Below, one piece after another: positions 58,858-64,000 of a DNA stretch of 64,000 nt. Every line of letters starts with the position of its first letter. Position 1 is the first letter of the stretch. The notes beneath the pieces are model-generated. The model saw only the letters and a program-made list of their open reading frames with translations. It was not told the origin of the DNA and ran no database searches. A program made the position numbers and the translations under genes. Origin of the DNA: Cryobacterium tepidiphilum (lineage in GTDB: Bacteria; Actinomycetota; Actinomycetes; Actinomycetales; Microbacteriaceae); contig NZ_RDSR01000013.1 in the NCBI RefSeq assembly GCF_003716325.1, positions 1-64,000 of the forward strand, written 5' to 3'.

Positions 58858-58896
58858 GCAAGTCCCGATGATTCTCCAGCGCAAATCGACGTCGTC

Positions 58897-60345
58897 CTAC
58901 GCGTTGTGCGTCTGTTCGAGTGCGTCGGTGAGTCGGGTGGGTGACTTCGTGGCTGGTCGCCATCGTCGGGTTCTGTCGATCCAGGGTGGGGCTTTGACTT
59001 GTGGTGACCCGTCGATCATCCGGATCTCCCACCCGGAGGTGTCGATGGTTCTGTGGTGGAACCAGCAGAGACATACCCCGTTGCTGGTGTGGGTGGGCCC
59101 GCCGTCCCGGTCGGGTTTGACGTGGTGGATTTCGGTCCACGCGGCGGGGATGTCACAGCCCGGGATGATGCAGCCTCCGTCGCGGAGCATGATCGCCCGG
59201 CGCTGGGCCCGGTTGAAGGTGCGTTCCTTGGTGCCGAGCTCGACGATCTTGCCGTTCTTCTTCAACACGACTTTCTGGAGGCCGCCGTCGCAGATCATCT
59301 GCTGCACGGTGGCGATGGAGATCGGCAACTCCAACCCGTCAATGTGCCCGACCCCGGTGTTCGCTTCGAGGTCTTCCTGCCGGACGCTGACCAGTACGGT
59401 GGGTGCGTCTCCGGCGATGGTGGGGGTTTCGGCGGCGCCCGCTGCGGTGGCGACGATGACGGCGAAGATGTCGTGCCGTTTCTGGTCGGCCGTGCGGGTG
59501 TCACTCCGGTCGTAGTTGTCGCCCCTCGCGGCGGTCTCTTCGTCGATGAACGCGACCGGGGCGGTGCGGGGACTCAGGTAGGCGTCCATGACGCGGATGG
59601 CTTTCGCGGCGATCTCGGGCATCAGCATCCCCGACACCGGGACCAGGCCGTCGCGTTCCCGCCCGAACCGGAAGCCGCGGTGTTGCATGGCCTGCTTCTC
59701 TCGGGGCTTGGCCCCGTCCTGGTCGAGGTGCTGCATCCAGATGCCCGCCTGGACCCGGGTCAGGTCCGCGGACACCGGTATTGGGGCGCCGGGTCCGGTG
59801 CCGGTCGCGGCGGCGACGAGCTCAAGCTCGGCCCTGCCCATGTTCTCCAAGTCCACGTGCGGTATCGATGGGGTGAGCACGGTGATGATCGCATCCGCAC
59901 TGTCCACCCCCAACGTGCCCGCGGCGACCGCGTCAGCGACGATCGGGAACGCGGGAGGGAGGGGTTGCCCGGTCAGTGACCGGTCGCCTCGGAAGTTCTT
60001 CCCGATCCGGAGCCTTCGCCGAAGCGTCGACCCCGACACCAGCGTGACCCGTTCGAGGAGTTCGACCTCGTTGCGGCAGCCCTTGGTCGTGGACAGTCGC
60101 TTCTCCATCAGCTCCGGGCGGCACCGGTCACCGATATCCGTCGCGACAGTGACCCGCAACGCGTCGGCGTAACGGCCGAGCTTCTCCGCCGCCGCGGCGA
60201 ACCGCAGCGCCCGCTCGTCATTCAACCTGCCGGCGGTTGCCACCGGCACGGTCTCCAACAGCTTCTCGGCCATGGTCTCCACGAACCGGATCGGATCAAC
60301 CTCATCGGGCTGATCGACGTCGGGATCGGAGACCAGGAGTGTCAT
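58897..60345 (-). CDS. HNH endonuclease-domain protein, DUF222/13E12 type
   Basis: 482-aa protein. A long helical DUF222 domain (about 20-330) is followed by an HNH motif: CIIPGCDIPAAWTEIHHVKPDRDGGPTH, then NGVCLCWFHHRTID (two Cys pairs flanking His residues). Such genes occur in many copies in actinobacteria and are thought to be nuclease-related, possibly mobile. It sits between xylA (101-bp gap) and the esterase, interrupting the xylose locus. The GTG/ATG choice is simple: the ATG at 60345 with TACAAT (60396-60401) upstream on the minus strand. The role is unknown. Confidence 0.88.
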   Translation of the reverse strand: MTLLVSDPDVDQPDEVDPIRFVETMAEKLLETVPVATAGRLNDERALRFAAAAEKLGRYADALRVTVATDIGDRCRPELMEKRLSTTKGCRNEVELLERVTLVSGSTLRRRLRIGKNFRGDRSLTGQPLPPAFPIVADAVAAGTLGVDSADAIITVLTPSIPHVDLENMGRAELELVAAATGTGPGAPIPVSADLTRVQAGIWMQHLDQDGAKPREKQAMQHRGFRFGRERDGLVPVSGMLMPEIAAKAIRVMDAYLSPRTAPVAFIDEETAARGDNYDRSDTRTADQKRHDIFAVIVATAAGAAETPTIAGDAPTVLVSVRQEDLEANTGVGHIDGLELPISIATVQQMICDGGLQKVVLKKNGKIVELGTKERTFNRAQRRAIMLRDGGCIIPGCDIPAAWTEIHHVKPDRDGGPTHTSNGVCLCWFHHRTIDTSGWEIRMIDGSPQVKAPPWIDRTRRWRPATKSPTRLTDALEQTHNA

Positions 60346-60564
60346 CGCACCCGGAACCTATCCGAGAACAAACCTACGTTGGTGAACATGCCTCAATTGT
60401 AGCAAGGATAGAAGGAGAATGCGAGAGAATCTCGAAGAAATTCTTGCCCCGTTGCATCCGTTGTTAATGCCTATCGTCTCGCGCACCCCTGACAGCGTGC
60501 GGCTGTGCGCGGAAGGGCGCGGGTGCGGGAGTCGATCGGGGCTTGGTGAGCCGAGGATCGGCTA

Positions 60565-60587
60565 GTTTGCTGTGCAGGGCAACAAAC
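60565..60587 (+). promoter_or_regulatory. Candidate XylR-type operator before the esterase
   Basis: GTTTGCTG (60565-60572) and CAACAAAC (60580-60587) form an imperfect 23-bp palindrome overlapping a -10-like TAGTTT (60563-60568). It matches the half-site before xylA and the general XylR pattern. The candidate binding protein is the ROK gene downstream. The rest of 60346-60564 shows only the HNH gene promoter. Confidence 0.45.
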
Positions 60588-60599
60588 AGGGGGATGAGA

Positions 60600-61589
60600 A
60601 TGTACCTGGATCTCAGCGAAGCCGAGCTGGCGGAGTACCAGAGCCGCCAGGGCGACCCCGCCGACTTCGACGAGTTCTGGGCGGGCACCGTCGGCCAGGC
60701 GCGGGCCGCCGCGCATCCTGCCATCGTGACCGAGGCCGTGCCGCAGCTGTCGACCGTCACGCTCTACGACGTGACGTTCACCGGTTTCGCCGGGCAGCCG
60801 GTGAAGGCTTGGCTGCGCCTGCCAGCGGATGCCGACCCGGCGCATCCGCTGCCTGCCGTCGTGCAGTTCGTCGGTTACGGCGGCGGCCGGGGCGACGCCA
60901 TCGAGAACCTGCTCTGGGCCTCGGCCGGCTACGCGCACCTGCAGATGGACACCCGCGGACAGGGCTCGGGATGGAGCCGCGGCGACACTCCCGACGAGGG
61001 TGCCTCCGGCCCGCAGGTTCCCGGCGTGATGACCCGCGGCATCGATTCTCGCGACACCTATTACTATCGGCGGCTGATCACGGATGCGGTGCGGGCCGTC
61101 GACACAGCCCGCGACCTCGAGGTAGTCGACGCGAGCCGGGTCGCTGTGCTCGGCGCCAGCCAGGGCGGGGCGCTCGCACTCGCCGCGGGCGCACTGCACG
61201 AGGGCGTCGCCGCGACCGTTGCCCGGGTGCCGTTCCTCAGCGACTTTCCCCGGGCATCCGTCATCACCGATGACTACCCGTTCAAGGAGATCGGCGACTA
61301 CCTGGCCATCCACCGGCAGAAGGCCGACGCCGTGATGGCGACGCTGCAGTACTTCGACTCGGTGAACTTCGCCCGGCGCGGCCGGGTGCCCGCGCTGTTC
61401 TCGGTGGGCCTCATGGACCCGATCACGCCGCCATCCACCGTGTATGCCGCCTACAACGCCTACGCCGGCGAGAAGCAGATGTCGGTCTGGCGGTACAACG
61501 GCCACGAGGGCGGCGGTCCCGACGACGACCTGGCGGCCCTCGCCTTCCTGGCCGATCGGCTGCCGCGAGTGGCACCCGAGGGGCCGTAG
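60600..61589 (+). CDS. Acetylxylan esterase-like hydrolase (AXE1 family)
   Basis: 329-aa alpha/beta hydrolase of the acetylxylan esterase/cephalosporin deacetylase family. The catalytic Ser187 is in LGASQGGAL, Asp273 in MDPITPP and His302 in GHEGG; the conserved RGQG motif (DTRGQGSGWS, about 117-126) supports AXE1. No signal peptide is seen, so it acts in the cytoplasm on imported acetylated xylo-oligosaccharides. ATG 60600 fits AGGGGG six bases upstream; ATG 60594 is too close to it. The gene abuts the ROK regulator. Confidence 0.92.
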   Translation: MYLDLSEAELAEYQSRQGDPADFDEFWAGTVGQARAAAHPAIVTEAVPQLSTVTLYDVTFTGFAGQPVKAWLRLPADADPAHPLPAVVQFVGYGGGRGDAIENLLWASAGYAHLQMDTRGQGSGWSRGDTPDEGASGPQVPGVMTRGIDSRDTYYYRRLITDAVRAVDTARDLEVVDASRVAVLGASQGGALALAAGALHEGVAATVARVPFLSDFPRASVITDDYPFKEIGDYLAIHRQKADAVMATLQYFDSVNFARRGRVPALFSVGLMDPITPPSTVYAAYNAYAGEKQMSVWRYNGHEGGGPDDDLAALAFLADRLPRVAPEGP

Positions 61590-62765
61590 ATGCAGGGCAG
61601 CAACCATGACGACGTGCGCCGGCGCAACCTCTCGGTCATCCTGCGGCTCGTGCACCGCGCCGGGCCGGTGTCCCGCTCGCAGCTGACCCGCGTGACCGGG
61701 CTCAACCGCTCGACGATCGCCGCGCTGGTGGGGGAGCTGGCCGAGCTGGGCCTCGCCGAGGAACGCGAACCGGACGCCACCAACCAGGTGGGCCGCCCGA
61801 GCATGATGGTCGCGGCGAGCGACCACGTCGTCGCCCTCGCCGTCAACCCCGAGATCGACGCCGTCACGATCGGGGTGGTCGGCCTCGGCGGCACCGTGCA
61901 CCGGCGCATCCGCGAGGCGATGGCTCAGTCGCCGAGCGCGGCCGACGCCGTGGCCACCACCGTCGACGTGCTTCAGCGGATGCGCGCGGAGCTTGGCCCC
62001 CGGTTTCGTTTCGTGGGCGTCGGGGTCGCCGTTCCGGGTCTCGTACGCGCGCACGACGGCCTGGTGCGCCATGCCCCGCACCTCGGCTGGGTCGACGAAC
62101 CGCTGGCCGGGATGCTCGAGGCGGCCACCGGGCTCCGGGTGTTCGCCGCGAACGACGCGAGCACCGGGGCGATGGCCGAGCGGCACTTCGGCGCCGGCCG
62201 CGGCATCACCGACCTCATCTACCTGAACGGCGGTGCCAGCGGCATCGGCGGGGGGCTCATCGTCGGCGGGGCGCCGGCCGGCGGCGTGGCCGGCTACGCG
62301 GGCGAGTTCGGCCACACGCGGGTCAGCTCGAGCGCCGCAACGGATTCCGCCGGCATCGCCGGCACCCTCGAAGCCGAGGTCACTCGCAGCGCCCTGCTCG
62401 ATCTCCTCGGCCAGGGCACGCTCGACCCCGACGACTTCGAGCGCGCCCTGCTCGCCTCCACGTCGCCCCAGGTGCGCCACGAGGTCGAGCGGCAACTCGA
62501 CCACCTGGCCGTCGCGCTCGCCGGAGCGATCAACATCCTGAACCCGCAGCTCGTCGTTCTCGGCGGGTTCCTCGCCTCGATCCACGCGGTGGACCCGGAG
62601 CGGCTGCGCGCCGCGGTGGGTCGGCTCACCCTCCCCGTGCCGTTCGATTCGGTGCGCATTTGCCCGGCGCAGCTGGGCTCGAACCTGCTCATGATCGGTG
62701 CGGCGGAGCTCGTCTTCGAGAGACTCCTCGACGACCCGGGCGGTTTTGTCCTGCCCGCGGGCTAG
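61590..62765 (+). CDS. ROK-family transcriptional repressor (XylR-like)
   Basis: 391-aa protein with an N-terminal winged helix (about 12-65: RRNLSVILRLVHRAGPVSRSQLTRVTGLNRSTIAALV) and a ROK domain (about 80-390). The zinc-site part begins GEFGHTRV as usual, but the CxCGxxGC cysteines that follow in most ROK proteins are missing (SSSAATDSAG instead). The start ATG directly follows the esterase stop, so they are co-transcribed. It likely represses the xylose locus in the absence of xylose. Identity as XylR is by context. Confidence 0.88.
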   Translation: MQGSNHDDVRRRNLSVILRLVHRAGPVSRSQLTRVTGLNRSTIAALVGELAELGLAEEREPDATNQVGRPSMMVAASDHVVALAVNPEIDAVTIGVVGLGGTVHRRIREAMAQSPSAADAVATTVDVLQRMRAELGPRFRFVGVGVAVPGLVRAHDGLVRHAPHLGWVDEPLAGMLEAATGLRVFAANDASTGAMAERHFGAGRGITDLIYLNGGASGIGGGLIVGGAPAGGVAGYAGEFGHTRVSSSAATDSAGIAGTLEAEVTRSALLDLLGQGTLDPDDFERALLASTSPQVRHEVERQLDHLAVALAGAINILNPQLVVLGGFLASIHAVDPERLRAAVGRLTLPVPFDSVRICPAQLGSNLLMIGAAELVFERLLDDPGGFVLPAG

Positions 62766-62816
62766 AATCCAAGGTGGCCACGCGGCGCCCGGCCGAGCCA
62801 CGAGAGAGCGCAGCAC

Positions 62817-64000
62817 ATGACCAACACCCATCCCGGTGACGCCCTGTCCAACCGTCAGCGGCTGGTCTACATCCTCATCCTCGGGGCGCTCACGGCGCTC
62901 GGACCGTTCACGATCGACCTGTACCTCCCGGCATTCCCGACCATCCAGCACCAGCTCGACGTCTCAGCGGCCGCCGTGCAGCTCACCCTCACCGGCACCA
63001 CCATCGGCTTCGGCGTGGGGCAGCTGGTCGTCGGCCCCTGGAGCGACAGGGTGGGCCGCCGCCTCCCGCTCATGCTCGCCACAGCGTTCCACGTGCTGGC
63101 GTGCGTGGGTGCGGCGCTCTCGCAGGACATCGTCACGCTCGGCGTCTTCCGCGTGCTGCAGGGCTTCGGCGCCGCGGCCGGCGGCGTGGTCGCCATGGCG
63201 ATGGTGCGCGACCTCTTCGGTGGCAAGCCGCTCGTGAAGATGCTCTCGCGCCTCGCACTCATCAGCGGACTGGCGCCGGTGCTCGCACCCGTGCTCGGCT
63301 CGCAACTTCTGCTCGTGATGGACTGGCGCGGCATCTTCTGGGTGCTGGCCGCCTACGGGGCCGTGGTGATGGCATCCGTTGCGGCCTGGATCGTCGAGAC
63401 CCTGCCCAGGGCCGACCGCGGAAAGTCCGGGAGCCGCACCCTGCGCCAGCGCTACGCGGTGGTACTGAGCGACCGGGTCTTCGTGGGCGTCGCGATCGTC
63501 GGGGCCATGACCTTCACCGGCCTGTTCTCGTACCTGTCGGCGTCGTCGTTCCTGTTCCAGGACGTCTACGCGTTCAGCCCGCAGCAATACGGCCTGCTGT
63601 TCGCAGTCAACTCCATCGGCGTCGTGCTCGGCGTGCAGGCCAGCGCCTTGATCATGCACCGCACGTCGGTGGGCCCACAGTGGATTCTCGCGGCGACCAC
63701 CGCGACGATGGCGGCGATGGCGGTCCTGATCGTCGTGCTCGATGTCGCCGGCGCCGGGCTCTGGGGCACGCTCATCCCGCTCTGGTTCTTCATCTCCGCC
63801 TGCGGGTTCAGCTTCCCGTGCACCCAGGTGCTGGCGCTGAACGGGCACGCCTCCGAGGCTGGCACGGCGGCGTCCCTGCTGGGCGCGGCCAACTTCGGCG
63901 TCGCCGGGATCATCTCACCCGTCGTCGGCGTGCTGGGCGTGGACTCGGCCGCCCCGATGGGCGCGGTCATGGTCTGCACCTCGACGGTCGCCATCGTCGT
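62817..64000 (+). CDS. MFS exporter, Bcr/CflA type (cut by window end)
   Basis: At least 394 aa, open to the end of the window. The N-terminus LGALTALGPFTIDLYLPAFP is diagnostic for Bcr/CflA drug exporters, with motif A as GPWSDRVGRRLPLML (about 75-89). At least ten helices are seen before the cut, so only a short C-terminus is missing. A -10-like TAGAAT (62763-62768) overlaps the stop of the ROK gene, so it has its own promoter. The true substrate is unknown. Confidence 0.9.
   Translation, partial: MTNTHPGDALSNRQRLVYILILGALTALGPFTIDLYLPAFPTIQHQLDVSAAAVQLTLTGTTIGFGVGQLVVGPWSDRVGRRLPLMLATAFHVLACVGAALSQDIVTLGVFRVLQGFGAAAGGVVAMAMVRDLFGGKPLVKMLSRLALISGLAPVLAPVLGSQLLLVMDWRGIFWVLAAYGAVVMASVAAWIVETLPRADRGKSGSRTLRQRYAVVLSDRVFVGVAIVGAMTFTGLFSYLSASSFLFQDVYAFSPQQYGLLFAVNSIGVVLGVQASALIMHRTSVGPQWILAATTATMAAMAVLIVVLDVAGAGLWGTLIPLWFFISACGFSFPCTQVLALNGHASEAGTAASLLGAANFGVAGIISPVVGVLGVDSAAPMGAVMVCTSTVAIV

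Overview
The window is GC-rich DNA (about two thirds G+C in the one line I counted in nrdF). It suggests a high-GC actinobacterium, most likely of the family Microbacteriaceae. The evidence is the actinobacterial layout of the rplJ leader and rplJ-rplL, a class Ib nrdHIEF operon with an NrdR site, a monomeric isocitrate dehydrogenase, a DUF222/13E12-type HNH protein, an Eis-type acetyltransferase, and constant recurrence of the string GCATCCG/CGGATGC. This assignment is inference from gene content; there is no rRNA or tRNA gene in the window to confirm it.

Layout. 1-1.6 kb: a 107-bp tandem repeat, then the rplJ leader and rplJ-rplL. 1.8-3.7 kb: a candidate 50-aa protein and a MarR-MFS pair with a self-operator. 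3.9-7.5 kb: an ABC importer of the alpha-glucoside type whose first permease carries an inserted SdrD-B-like domain. 7.6-12.2 kb: an ABC exporter, then cystathionine beta-synthase and a cystathionine gamma-synthase/lyase (transsulfuration). 12.3-21.7 kb: an L-arabinose regulon with a LacI-type regulator, araB-araD-araA and a ChvE/GguAB-type importer, tied together by a common ATGTGA-TCACAT operator. 22-23 kb: an AbiEi-like protein surrounded by hairpin repeats. 23.4-27.5 kb: nrdHIEF behind NrdR and DnaA boxes.

27.6-29.1 kb: the most notable part, a two-gene cassette that looks like a Pycsar antiphage system, a nucleotide cyclase overlapping a membrane effector. Its cyclase gene is clearly poorer in G+C than its surroundings. 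29.2-32.9 kb: an ArgO/LysE exporter, a DUF488 protein, a small conserved-looking protein and two sugar ABC permeases, with their likely binding protein convergent at 33-34.5 kb. 34.5-39.4 kb: an antiporter, an APC permease and isocitrate dehydrogenase. 39.5-44 kb: a two-component system, DedA and UppP (undecaprenyl-phosphate handling), a channel-like protein and a DUF421 protein.

44.1-54.8 kb: an Eis-like acetyltransferase, then a GntR regulator divergent from a sugar ABC importer followed by a two-subunit GMC oxidoreductase and an aldehyde dehydrogenase. This reads as uptake and oxidation of one sugar or polyol. 54.9-62.8 kb: glycerate kinase, then a xylose/xylan locus (xylB, xylA, acetylxylan-esterase-like hydrolase, ROK repressor) interrupted by an HNH/DUF222 gene. 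62.8 kb to the end: a Bcr/CflA-type MFS exporter cut by the window edge.

Overall this is a chromosome segment rich in plant-sugar catabolism (alpha-glucosides, arabinose, xylose, acetylated xylan) with one acquired defence cassette. I saw no tRNA, rRNA, CRISPR array, transposase or integrase.
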